63,023 nucleotides of DNA from Castellaniella sp. (lineage in GTDB: Bacteria > Pseudomonadota > Gammaproteobacteria > Burkholderiales > Burkholderiaceae_B). The position numbers and the translations under genes are program-made. Where the stretch lies: the NCBI GenBank assembly GCA_019104865.1, contig JAHRWZ010000017.1, forward strand, positions 1 to 63,023, given 5' to 3'. This document shows positions 17,052 through 24,491 of this stretch, in pieces. How positions within the stretch are numbered: position 1 is the stretch's first letter; every line of letters begins with the position of its first letter. The notes beneath the pieces are model-generated. The model was given only the letters and a program-made list of their open reading frames with translations. It was not told the DNA's origin and did no database searches.

Positions 17052-17849
17052 TCATTGCATGCGATAGCCTCCATTGACGTCGATCACGCTGCCGGTGATG
17101 TAGCCTGCCGCCTCGGAAGCCAGAAAGCCGACGGCCGACGCCACGTCTTCGACCGTGCCGATCCGCCCCAGGGGAATAGCGCCGGCCGCGTCCCGCAGCG
17201 CCCCGCTGCTGCTGACCGTGCTGCGCAGCATCTCCGTATCGATCAGGCCGGGCGCCACGTTGTTGACCGTGATGCCCATGTGCGAGACTTCGCGCGCCAT
17301 CGCCTTGGTGAAGCCCAGCACGGCCGCCTTGGCCGCGATATACGAGGAACTCGACCGGTAGCCGCCCAGCTGGGCCGCCACCGAACTGAAGGTGATGAAT
17401 CGCCCGGCCTTCACGGCCAGCCGCTCGCGCAGGCGGATGTAGGCCCGCGCGCACAGAAAGACCCCCCGGGTGTTCACGGCGAAGCTGCGTTCCCAGAGGT
17501 CCAGGGACGTCGCCTTGATGAGCGGCCGCTGGCCATCCGGCTGGAACAGCAGCAATCCCGCCGCGCACACGACTGTCACGATCGGTGCGACCTCTGCCTC
17601 GATGGCGCCGAACGCCTGATCGACCTGAGTTTCGTCGCTGACGTCGAAAGCGCGCCACCGATGCGCTTCGCCCAGGCCTTCGACAGCCGCCCGGGCTTTT
17701 TCCAGACTCACGTCGCAAGCGACCACCCGGTAGCCATCACGCGCCAGCTGATGGCAGATCCGGGTGCCGATCCCCCCGCCCGCCCCTGTCACCAGGGCCA
17801 CGCGCACTCGTTCAGAACCCTTTCCCGCCGCGACTCCACCGCCACTCAT
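17052..17849 (-). CDS. SDR-family oxidoreductase, first gene of module B operon
   Basis: A 251-265 residue SDR: TGAGGGIG cofactor loop, CAAG at the NNAG position, SSVAAQLGGYRSS and YIAAK at the active site, and C-terminus DVNGGYRMQ. It is the paralogue of 6692-7459. The ATG at 17849 lies inside the operator palindrome and has no ribosome binding site. A GTG at 17807, ten bases after AAAGGG, would start the protein directly before the first beta strand (VRVALVTG) and may be the true start. The alternative is a leaderless message. Confidence 0.88.
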   Translation of the reverse strand: MSGGGVAAGKGSERVRVALVTGAGGGIGTRICHQLARDGYRVVACDVSLEKARAAVEGLGEAHRWRAFDVSDETQVDQAFGAIEAEVAPIVTVVCAAGLLLFQPDGQRPLIKATSLDLWERSFAVNTRGVFLCARAYIRLRERLAVKAGRFITFSSVAAQLGGYRSSSSYIAAKAAVLGFTKAMAREVSHMGITVNNVAPGLIDTEMLRSTVSSSGALRDAAGAIPLGRIGTVEDVASAVGFLASEAAGYITGSVIDVNGGYRMQ

Positions 17850-17857
17850 GTATACAT
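17848..17857. promoter_or_regulatory. Putative GntR operator, ATGTATACAT, over SDR start
   Basis: A perfect palindrome (CATGTATACATG with flanks, 17847-17858) that covers the ATG at 17849. Together with 18016-18025 it brackets the intergenic region of module B, which suggests that one regulator controls both directions. Confidence 0.65.
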
Positions 17858-17913
17858 GTCCATAATGTTTCTGGATTTATTCACGAAAACACGACTGTTT
17901 TAGCTAGAAATCC

Positions 17914-17927
17914 TTGATGGGGATCAA
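17914..17927. promoter_or_regulatory. Perfect FNR/Anr/Dnr box TTGAT-GGGG-ATCAA
   Basis: The sequence matches the full CRP/FNR-family consensus TTGAT-N4-ATCAA. It sits 65-78 bases upstream of ATG 17849 and about 105 bases upstream of the divergent regulator. It suggests control of module B by oxygen limitation or nitrogen oxides. No such box is visible at the module A promoter. Confidence 0.65.
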
Positions 17928-17929
17928 TT

Positions 17930-17939
17930 ATGCATACAT
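17930..17939. promoter_or_regulatory. Imperfect GntR operator variant, ATGCATACAT
   Basis: One mismatch from the repeated palindrome, three bases after the FNR box. It could be a weaker third site that lets the GntR protein interfere with FNR-type activation; this is inference. Confidence 0.35.
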
Positions 17940-18015
17940 GAATATCCATCGGTCATTGGTATTTCCCCTGATGACGAAGGGGACGCTTCTGTTGGATCAT
18001 GAGTTCGTTCTTTTC

Positions 18016-18025
18016 ATGTATACAT
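18016..18025. promoter_or_regulatory. Putative GntR operator, ATGTATACAT, before gntR
   Basis: A perfect palindrome eight bases before the regulator ATG. The first ten bases of the gene itself (ATGAATACAT, 18033-18042) are a one-mismatch copy. The position is what is expected for autorepression. Confidence 0.65.
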
Positions 18026-18032
18026 AAGTCTG

Positions 18033-18725
18033 ATGAATACATTAGCTGATCATGTAACCCAGACTCTGCGGGACTGGGTGCTGCACGGCATCCTGTCGCC
18101 AGGAGAGCGCCTCGAGGAAATCCCGTTGGCGGAAAAGCTGGGCGTCTCGCGCACGCCGATCCGCGCCGCCCTGGCCAGCTTGGGAAACGAAGGTCTGCTG
18201 GAACATCTGCCTAAGCGCGGCTATTCCGTCCGCGTCTACCAGTCCGAGGACATCATCGGAGCCTATGAAGTCCGCGCGGTGCTGGAGGGACTGGCCTGCA
18301 GGCGTGCCGCGCAGAAAGGGCTGTCGGGGCTGGCCATCAGCAAACTCAAGGCCTGCCTGGCGCAAGGCGATGCGATCCTGGGCAAGGGCACACTGCTGCC
18401 CGAGGACCACCACCCCTACCAGCAAATGAACATCACGCTGCATGAGACCTTGCTGGCCGCCGCGGAAAACCCCTGGGTCACCCGGTTCGCGACGCAGGCG
18501 CAGGCGGCGCCCTTCGCGTCCGACCGGATCATGCTGTGGGACGACTACGGCGTCATCAACCGGTCGCACAACGATCACCATCGCATCGTGACGGCCGTCA
18601 TCGAACGCGACGGCACGCGCGCCGAACAGCTGATGCGGGAACATGTCTATTTCGCCGGACTGTTGCTCAAGGGCAACTACGAGCGACTCAGCAAAAAAAC
18701 GTCGCTGAATGCAACAGCGGACTAA
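18033..18725 (+). CDS. GntR-family regulator, FadR/FCD type (module B)
   Basis: A 230-residue regulator paralogous to 7715-8458. The winged helix has LSPGERLEEIPLAEKLGVSR followed by TPIRAALASLGNEG, and the FCD domain carries histidines in MNITLHET, HNDHHR and MREHV. The start has no ribosome binding site; the operator at 18016-18025 occupies the place where one would be. It probably represses the divergent SDR-liv-SDR-flavoprotein-GST operon and itself, with release by a pathway intermediate. Confidence 0.9.
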   Translation: MNTLADHVTQTLRDWVLHGILSPGERLEEIPLAEKLGVSRTPIRAALASLGNEGLLEHLPKRGYSVRVYQSEDIIGAYEVRAVLEGLACRRAAQKGLSGLAISKLKACLAQGDAILGKGTLLPEDHHPYQQMNITLHETLLAAAENPWVTRFATQAQAAPFASDRIMLWDDYGVINRSHNDHHRIVTAVIERDGTRAEQLMREHVYFAGLLLKGNYERLSKKTSLNATAD

Positions 18726-18780
18726 TATGCTGTTCGGCCGATCCACACGGCCGACGTGACCTCATTCCGGAGGATTCATC

Positions 18781-19971
18781 ATTTCCACCGCCAGCCCCCC
18801 GTCCCGCGCCCAGGTCGCCTGGCTGCTGAATGCGTGCTGCTTTGCCAGCCTCGCCTCGATGCGGGCATGCGACACGCTCCTGCCGCTGCTGTCCGACGAG
18901 TTCTCGGTCACGGTCGGTCACGCCGCCCGGGTGATTTTCGTCTTTGCCATCGCCTACGGTGTCTGCCAGCTGTGTTTCGGCCCGCTGGGCGACCGTTACG
19001 GCAAACTGCGGATCATTGCCCTGTGCACTCTGGCCTGCGTCATCGGGAACAGCATCGCCGTGATGGCGCCAGACCTGGATTGGCTCGTGACGGCCCGGAT
19101 CGTGTCGGGTGCCGCCGCTGCCGGGATCTTCCCGCTGGCGATGGCCTGGATCGGCGATAACGTGCCTTACACGGCCCGGCAGGTCTCGCTGGCCAGACTG
19201 GTCAGCGCGGGCGTCACCGGCATGCTGGTCGGGCAATGGATCAGTGGGATGATTGCCCAATGGATCGGTTGGCGGCCGGTCTTTGCCTTGCTGGCAGCCG
19301 CTTTCCTGGTTTCCGGGACCTTGCTGCTGCGCGCCGCGCTAAGCCAGCCGCCGCAACTCCCTGCAACCCACCGCGGCATGCGAGCGCTGCTGGATATCCT
19401 GGCCCTGTCCAGGGCCCGCTGGATCCTGACCGTAACCGCCATCGAAGGCGCGCTCTCAGCGGGCCCTCTTGCCTTCATCCCCAGCCTTCTGCAGGCACAT
19501 CACGAGGTATCGCTGGCGACAGCGGGGGGAATCGCCGCATTCTATGCGGTCGGCGGGTTCATCTACACGCGCATGGCCGCACACTTGCTGCCCCGGATCG
19601 GGGAACCGGGCCTGGCCCTTTTGGGCGGCTTGTCGCTGTGCGTGGGCCTGGTGTCCTTCGCGTACGCACCGATGCTGATATGGACCCCGGCAGCCTGCAC
19701 ACTGGCGGGTTTCGGGTTCTATTGCCTGCACAACACCCTGCAGACGAACGCCACCCAGATGGCGCCCGCAATGCGCGGGGCATCCATGTCGCTATTCGCG
19801 TGCAGCCTGTTTCTGGGTCAGTCAGTCGGCATCATGGCGGCTGCATGGACTGCGGACCACCTGTCCGACACCCTGATCTTCGCCAGCGCGGGCGGCGGCC
19901 TGCTGCTGCTCGCGCTGGTCATCGCCCGGCATATCAGGCCACACACGGCCCCCGCTGCTGCAGGTTCATGA
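18781..19971 (+). CDS. MFS transporter, probable ATT start
   Basis: A 12-helix major facilitator of 396 residues if started at ATT 18781, the normal length of the family. Motif A reads GPLGDRYGKLR. An ideal GGAGG (18769-18773) lies seven bases before ATT, and the predicted N-terminus MSTASPPSRAQVAWLLNACC supplies the first membrane helix. The first in-frame ATG (18859) would remove most of helix 1. No ATG, GTG or TTG lies between the upstream stop (18757-18759) and 18859. It follows the regulator by 55 bases and may import or export the module B compound. Confidence 0.85.
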   Translation: MSTASPPSRAQVAWLLNACCFASLASMRACDTLLPLLSDEFSVTVGHAARVIFVFAIAYGVCQLCFGPLGDRYGKLRIIALCTLACVIGNSIAVMAPDLDWLVTARIVSGAAAAGIFPLAMAWIGDNVPYTARQVSLARLVSAGVTGMLVGQWISGMIAQWIGWRPVFALLAAAFLVSGTLLLRAALSQPPQLPATHRGMRALLDILALSRARWILTVTAIEGALSAGPLAFIPSLLQAHHEVSLATAGGIAAFYAVGGFIYTRMAAHLLPRIGEPGLALLGGLSLCVGLVSFAYAPMLIWTPAACTLAGFGFYCLHNTLQTNATQMAPAMRGASMSLFACSLFLGQSVGIMAAAWTADHLSDTLIFASAGGGLLLLALVIARHIRPHTAPAAAGS

Positions 19972-20013
19972 GCACATCGGGTAGGGGAAATCCCCCGATT
20001 GCGGGCAGATGGA

Positions 20014-20027
20014 TTGATAAATATCAA
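20014..20027. promoter_or_regulatory. Perfect FNR/Dnr box 1, TTGAT-AAAT-ATCAA
   Basis: A full match to TTGAT-N4-ATCAA, centred at 20020.5, about 103 bases before the norC start. It is paired with a second perfect box 19 bases downstream. nor promoters in proteobacteria are commonly driven by Dnr/Nnr/FNR-type activators. Confidence 0.75.
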
Positions 20028-20032
20028 AATCC

Positions 20033-20046
20033 TTGATGCAAATCAA
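20033..20046. promoter_or_regulatory. Perfect FNR/Dnr box 2, TTGAT-GCAA-ATCAA
   Basis: A second full consensus match centred at 20039.5. If this box acts at about -41.5, transcription would start near 20081, leaving a leader of about 43 bases before norC. The upstream box could then act as a second activator or modulating site. Confidence 0.75.
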
Positions 20047-20123
20047 ATACAACCACAATCGCACAGGATTAGCGTAGGGTCTCCAGACGCAGCCGCCGCC
20101 TTCAAACCGGAAAGGAACGGACG

Positions 20124-20759
20124 ATGAAGACCAGGAACTCAGGTGTCAGGTCGGTAAAAGGCAGTTTGGACATACAAGACCCCATCTTCTGGCGAGCCGG
20201 GGCGATCAGCACCACGCTCGTGATGCTCGTCGTGCTTGCCTTTCTGTCAGCCGACAGCCTGCAGGTCATCACCGCAGGCGGCAAAAACGTCCCCTCATAC
20301 GATGTCATCAACCAGCACATCGGCTACCAGCGCGACTGGTCGCAAGGCATGGACGTTCCCGTCATCGGTGGGCCCGAGCCTCTCTTTGGCAAACAGGTCA
20401 CCCCCGCCGAGGCGGAATCCCTGATCGTCAAAGGCAAGCTCGTCATCCAGAGCCGAGCCTGCATGGACTGCCACACGATCTTCGGCAACGGCGCCTACTA
20501 CGGCCCCGACCTGACAAAGGCATGGCTCGACCCGGCCTGGGATCAGATCTGGGTTCCCATGACCGGCGCCAAGACCCGCGAGGACGCGATGGTCATGTTC
20601 CTTATGCACCCGGATCGCTACCCGACCTGGGCGCGCCGCATGCCCAATCTGCAGATCACCCAGGACGAGGCCACAGCCACAGTCGCCTACCTGAAGTGGC
20701 TGGCGTCCATCAACACCAACGGGTTCCCTGCGAATTTCGGGAAGATCACCAAGAACTGA
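20124..20759 (+). CDS. norC: Nitric oxide reductase cytochrome c subunit NorC, extended form
   Basis: A 211-residue protein with one N-terminal membrane anchor (about residues 25-45) and a periplasmic cytochrome c domain. The heme site is CMDCH (113-117), followed by TIFGNGAYYGPDLTKAW as in NorC, and the axial methionine lies in RRMPNL (173). Usual NorC is near 150 residues; here about 50 extra residues lie between anchor and heme domain. AAGGAA precedes the ATG. It passes electrons to NorB, encoded 15 bases downstream. Confidence 0.9.
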   Translation: MKTRNSGVRSVKGSLDIQDPIFWRAGAISTTLVMLVVLAFLSADSLQVITAGGKNVPSYDVINQHIGYQRDWSQGMDVPVIGGPEPLFGKQVTPAEAESLIVKGKLVIQSRACMDCHTIFGNGAYYGPDLTKAWLDPAWDQIWVPMTGAKTREDAMVMFLMHPDRYPTWARRMPNLQITQDEATATVAYLKWLASINTNGFPANFGKITKN

Positions 20760-20774
20760 CGAAAGGACACGCTC

Positions 20775-22184
20775 ATGGACTATTCCGCACTGTCCCGCTC
20801 GCAGAAACTGGCCGTCCGATACCTGATCGCGGCTGTCACGCTCTTTGGCGTGATGATCGTCTTCGGACTGCTGACGGCGGCCTATTACATCCAGCCATCG
20901 CTGCTCTACAACGTCTTCAACTTCAACAACTCGAAGATCCTGCACATCGACGTTCTGGTGATCTGGCTGCTCATGGGCTTCCTGGGCGCGGTGTACTGGT
21001 ATCTGCCCAAGGAACTCGGCCGCGAAGTCGAAGGCATATGGCTGGCCGAACTCACCTTCTGGGTGTTCTGCGCGGTCGTCGCCATCGTCGCCCTCGTCTT
21101 CATCTTCGTGCAGTACGGACCCGCCACGGAATCCACCCTCTGGCTCATCAACCAGGGGCGCAAATACGTCGAGGCTCCCCGGTGGGCGTCGATCGGCGTG
21201 GTGGCCGTCATGGGCGTGTTCGCCTACAACGTGATCGCCACCTGCATGAAGGCCCACCGCATGACGGGCATCATGTGGGTGCTGGTGCTCGACCTGATTC
21301 CCTTGCTGCTGGTCTATCTCGACGCCTTCCCGTCTGACCCGAACATGTCCCGGGATCTGTACTGGTGGTGGTGGCTCGTGCACATGTGGGTGGAAAGCAC
21401 CTGGGAAGTGCTCATCGGCTGCGTGATGGCGCTGGTGCTGATGGACGTGATGGGCACCTCGCGCCGCATCGTCGAGACCTGGCTGTACATCGAAGTCATG
21501 CTGGTGCTGGGAGCCGGCATCCTCGGGCTCGGACACCATTACTTCTGGATCGGGACCCCGAAGTACTGGCTCGGCATCGGCGGATTCTTCTCCGCGCTCG
21601 AACCCCTGCCTCTGCTCGGGATGGTCGTGCACGCCGTCTATGACGCCGGCATGCACCGCCTGAAGACGGCCAACCGGCCGGCCTTCTACTGGATCACGAC
21701 CGAAGCCTTCCTGAATTTCATCGGCGCCGGCATCTGGGGCTTCATGATGACGCTGCCGCAAATCAACCTGTACTCGCACGGCACTCAATGGACGGTGTCT
21801 CATGGGCACTTCGCGTTCTACGGCGCCTACGTCTGCGGCATCATCGCCGTGCTCTACGTCGTCAAACAGAAGGTCTCCGGCATCGCCTTCATGGATGGCC
21901 CCGCCTGGAAATGGGGCTACGGGCTGCTGAACTTCGGCATGGTGGGCATGGTCATGGCGCTTCTGGTGTCCGGCATGACGCAGGCACTGGTCGGCCGCGC
22001 CGAAGGCGGGTCCACGCTCATGGCCTTCACCGTGGCCTCGGAAAATCCCTGGTTCATCTCCGGCATGTACGCCAGACTGGGCTTTGGCGTCATCTTCGCG
22101 TTGGGCTACGCAGTCCTGGTCTACAACCTGCTCACGGCACCCAGGCACCTGGTCCAGCCGGACGCCCAGGTCCAGACGGCATGA
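20775..22184 (+). CDS. norB: Nitric oxide reductase catalytic subunit NorB (cNOR type)
   Basis: A 469-residue, 12-helix heme-copper-family subunit reducing 2 NO to N2O. All key residues are visible and sit four positions before Pseudomonas aeruginosa numbering: FeB ligands H203, H254 and H255, glutamates E207, E211 and E276 (FSALEPLP), and heme ligands H343 and H345 (SHGHFAFYG); H57 in HIDVLVIWLL fits the low-spin heme. AAGGA precedes the ATG. The stop overlaps the next gene (ATGA). norQ and norD, usual maturation genes, are not in this cluster. Confidence 0.95.
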   Translation: MDYSALSRSQKLAVRYLIAAVTLFGVMIVFGLLTAAYYIQPSLLYNVFNFNNSKILHIDVLVIWLLMGFLGAVYWYLPKELGREVEGIWLAELTFWVFCAVVAIVALVFIFVQYGPATESTLWLINQGRKYVEAPRWASIGVVAVMGVFAYNVIATCMKAHRMTGIMWVLVLDLIPLLLVYLDAFPSDPNMSRDLYWWWWLVHMWVESTWEVLIGCVMALVLMDVMGTSRRIVETWLYIEVMLVLGAGILGLGHHYFWIGTPKYWLGIGGFFSALEPLPLLGMVVHAVYDAGMHRLKTANRPAFYWITTEAFLNFIGAGIWGFMMTLPQINLYSHGTQWTVSHGHFAFYGAYVCGIIAVLYVVKQKVSGIAFMDGPAWKWGYGLLNFGMVGMVMALLVSGMTQALVGRAEGGSTLMAFTVASENPWFISGMYARLGFGVIFALGYAVLVYNLLTAPRHLVQPDAQVQTA

Positions 22185-22480
22185 CGGCGGCCTCGCTCAT
22201 TGAAACGGCGCTGCTGCTGGGGCTGTTCGTCCTGGCAGGCGGGGCCTATGCCGGTCTCTACAGCATCGGGCGCCTGCGCGCGCGACCCGGCTGGGTCCGG
22301 ATCGGACGGCTGTGCTATGCGGCCGCTTTTCTGTGCGCGGTCGCGGTGGGCACGATGACACCGCTGGACATCGAATGGAAGCTGCTGATCCTGGCCAGCG
22401 CGATTGCCTACGCGGTGATCCCCCCACTCACCTGGCGCTATCTGGAACGCCTGCATACCCACGAGGAGCTGGAGCGATGA
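22181..22480 (+). CDS. Small membrane protein of unknown function in nor operon (first)
   Basis: A 99-residue protein with three hydrophobic helices (about 5-27, 40-60, 67-87) and a charged, histidine-containing tail (RYLERLHTHEELER). Its ATG overlaps the norB stop and its own stop overlaps the next start, both by four bases, so it is translated with NorB. I do not recognise a family. Position suggests a role in assembly, stability or electron supply of the reductase. NorE/NorF-like function is possible in a positional sense, but sequence support is lacking. Confidence 0.75.
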   Translation: MTAASLIETALLLGLFVLAGGAYAGLYSIGRLRARPGWVRIGRLCYAAAFLCAVAVGTMTPLDIEWKLLILASAIAYAVIPPLTWRYLERLHTHEELER

Positions 22481-22803
22481 TTCCGAATCTCATCAACACG
22501 ATCCTGGGGCTGGCGCTGGTCTACGCGACGGTGTTGCATCCGACCTGGGTGGAACAGCCCTATTTTCCGCTGGCGGCCTTCGCCATCCTGATGCTGCTCA
22601 TGGCGCTCTGGGCCCGGCGCAGCGACAGCCATCCCTGGTTCAGCAACGTCAATGTCGTGCTGGCCATCGCACTGGGCGTGCTGTCGCTGCTGCCCTTGCC
22701 GACGCTGCCGGAACTCACATTCTGGAGCGGCCTGTGGATCGGTGTCCTGGTGCCGACCATCGCACTGTGGGCCGCGATCTACAAACCGGCACCCTCCTCC
22801 TGA
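22477..22803 (+). CDS. Small membrane protein of unknown function in nor operon (second)
   Basis: A 108-residue protein with about four hydrophobic helices. The two halves look alike: each has a helix beginning near an asparagine with a small-residue-rich face and ends in a stretch with ALWA, separated by HPTW in the first half and DSHPWF between them. This recalls two-repeat SPW-type membrane proteins, but only weakly. The ATG overlaps the stop of the preceding gene (ATGA), and a good GGAG precedes it. Confidence 0.7.
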   Translation: MIPNLINTILGLALVYATVLHPTWVEQPYFPLAAFAILMLLMALWARRSDSHPWFSNVNVVLAIALGVLSLLPLPTLPELTFWSGLWIGVLVPTIALWAAIYKPAPSS

Positions 22804-22855
22804 CGCTCCGCCACGCTGAAAACACCGTGAAAGCCCATTGCCGGAGACCAAGATC

Positions 22856-23173
22856 ATGATCAAGACCCTGCTCATCCTGAACGTCGCGCTGGCTGCGACC
22901 CTGTCAAGCGTCACAGCCAACGCGGCCGACCCAGCCGCCGGCAAGATCCGATACGAGGCGACCTGCATGGCGTGCCACGGTGCCAAGGGCATCTCCATCG
23001 CCCCGATTTATCCCAATGTGGCGGGCCAGAAAGATCAGTATCTAACCGCCCAGATAAAGGCCTTCCGCGACGGGACCCGCAAAAACGACATCATGCAGCC
23101 CATGGCGCAAGGCCTCACCGACTCGGACATCGCCAACATCGCCGCGTTCCTGTCGACACTGAAGCCCGAATAG
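22856..23173 (+). CDS. Secreted class I cytochrome c in nor operon
   Basis: A 105-residue cytochrome c. The signal peptide is MIKTLLILNVALAATLSSVT with cleavage after ANA. The heme site is CMACH (37-41) and a methionine ligand is in DIMQPMAQG (80 or 83); the C-terminal helix IANIAAFLSTLK is typical. ATG 22856 is preferred because GGAG lies nine bases upstream. It is likely a soluble periplasmic electron carrier to NorC. It ends 47 bases from the convergent binding-protein gene. Confidence 0.88.
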   Translation: MIKTLLILNVALAATLSSVTANAADPAAGKIRYEATCMACHGAKGISIAPIYPNVAGQKDQYLTAQIKAFRDGTRKNDIMQPMAQGLTDSDIANIAAFLSTLKPE

Positions 23174-23220
23174 CCGCACGCGCCGTTCGCGGCATCCCGT
23201 TCGTCAACCGCCCCGTCGGA

Positions 23221-24423
23221 TTATTTCTTCACCAACGGGCAGGTAGACTCGGCCAAACTGTTGAAGGCAACGTCGCCCGGAATCGTGGCGACCTTCTTCA
23301 GATAGTCCCAGGGTTCCTTGGATTCGGCCGGCGTTTTGACCTGGAACAGATACATATCATGCACGTAGCGGCCATCCTGGCGGATCCGGCCACTGTTGTA
23401 GAAATCATCGATCTTCATGGTCTTGAGCTGCGCCATGACCTTGTCGGCGTCGGTGGTGCCGACAGCCTTGACGGCCTTCAGGTAGGTCGATGCAGCCGAA
23501 TAGTCCGCAGCCTGATGTGTGCTGGGCATCTGGTGCATCTTGACGTAGAAGCGCTTGGCAAAGGCGCGCGAAGCATCCGTCAGATTCCAATACCAGCTGT
23601 CGGTCATGAGCAGATTCTTCGCCGTGCCCAAGCCCAGACCATGAATATCGTTGATGGTCATGAGCAACCCCACGAGCTTCATCTTGTCGGTCAGACCGAA
23701 TTGGTGGGCAGCTTTGATCGAATTGGTGGTGTCCGCTCCCGCATTGGCAAGCCCGAGAATCTGCGCGCCCGAGGACATGGCCTGCAGAATGTAGGACGAC
23801 ATGTCCGACGAATTGGGCGGATGCTTGACCGACCCCACAACAGAGCCCCCGTATTGCTTGACCACCGCCGACGTGTCCTGGAACAGCGAGTGGCCGAAGG
23901 CATAATCGGCGACCAGGAAGAACCAGGATTTCCCGCCCTGCGCAACCACGGCTGAGCCGGTGCCACGCGCCAGCGCCACAGTGTCGTACTCGTAACTGAT
24001 CGTGTAAGGCGTGCAGTTTTCGTTGGTCAGGCGGGCGGTCGCCGCAGCGATATTGATATAAGGGACCTTTTTATCGGCCACGATGTTGTTCATGGCCAGA
24101 GCCGTAGCGGAATTCACGCCCCCGATCAGCAACTTGATATGGTCCTGGTCGATCCACGACCGGACCTGCGTGGCGGCGATATCGGCCTTGTTCTGATGGT
24201 CCGCCGACAACACCTCGATTTTCTTGCCCAGCACCTGACCGCCGGCGTCAGCCACCGCCATCCGGATGGCTTCCAGCCCGCCCGGGCCATCCGTATCCGC
24301 ATAGGGCCCCGACATGTCGGTAATGAAGCCGATGCGGATCACATCGTCGGCCGCGGAAGCGGTCCCGACGCATGCGGTTGCCGCCAGCACGGCAATCGCC
24401 AGTCGCGAGATACGAAATTTCAC
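23221..24423 (-). CDS. Periplasmic substrate-binding protein, Liv type, next to HMG-CoA reductase
   Basis: A 400-residue Peripla_BP_6 protein starting at GTG 24423, seven bases after AAGGAGA. The signal peptide MKFRISRLAIAVLAATACVG is cut after ASA and the mature part begins ADDVIRIGFITDMSGPYADT. Cysteines in NENCTPY and ESTCPLV could form a disulfide. No permease or ATPase gene is next to it, so it must share a transporter encoded elsewhere. It follows the HMG-CoA reductase by 68 bases on the same strand, which makes mevalonate or a related hydroxy acid a candidate ligand. Confidence 0.88.
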   Translation of the reverse strand: MKFRISRLAIAVLAATACVGTASAADDVIRIGFITDMSGPYADTDGPGGLEAIRMAVADAGGQVLGKKIEVLSADHQNKADIAATQVRSWIDQDHIKLLIGGVNSATALAMNNIVADKKVPYINIAAATARLTNENCTPYTISYEYDTVALARGTGSAVVAQGGKSWFFLVADYAFGHSLFQDTSAVVKQYGGSVVGSVKHPPNSSDMSSYILQAMSSGAQILGLANAGADTTNSIKAAHQFGLTDKMKLVGLLMTINDIHGLGLGTAKNLLMTDSWYWNLTDASRAFAKRFYVKMHQMPSTHQAADYSAASTYLKAVKAVGTTDADKVMAQLKTMKIDDFYNSGRIRQDGRYVHDMYLFQVKTPAESKEPWDYLKKVATIPGDVAFNSLAESTCPLVKK

Positions 24424-24491
24424 GGATTGTCTCCTTGGGATGAAGGGACCTGAACGGTCCTGTTGTTGTGTCCTGGAAGCCCCCGGGGCTG

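Noticed and set aside
19975..20002. GC-rich imperfect hairpin after the MFS gene as a terminator
   Set aside because: The arms pair only with a bulge and no T run follows.
20775..22184. NO dismutase or quinol-type NOR for the NorB homologue
   Set aside because: No N-terminal fused cytochrome domain as in qNOR, a separate NorC is present, and all cNOR ligands and glutamates are intact.
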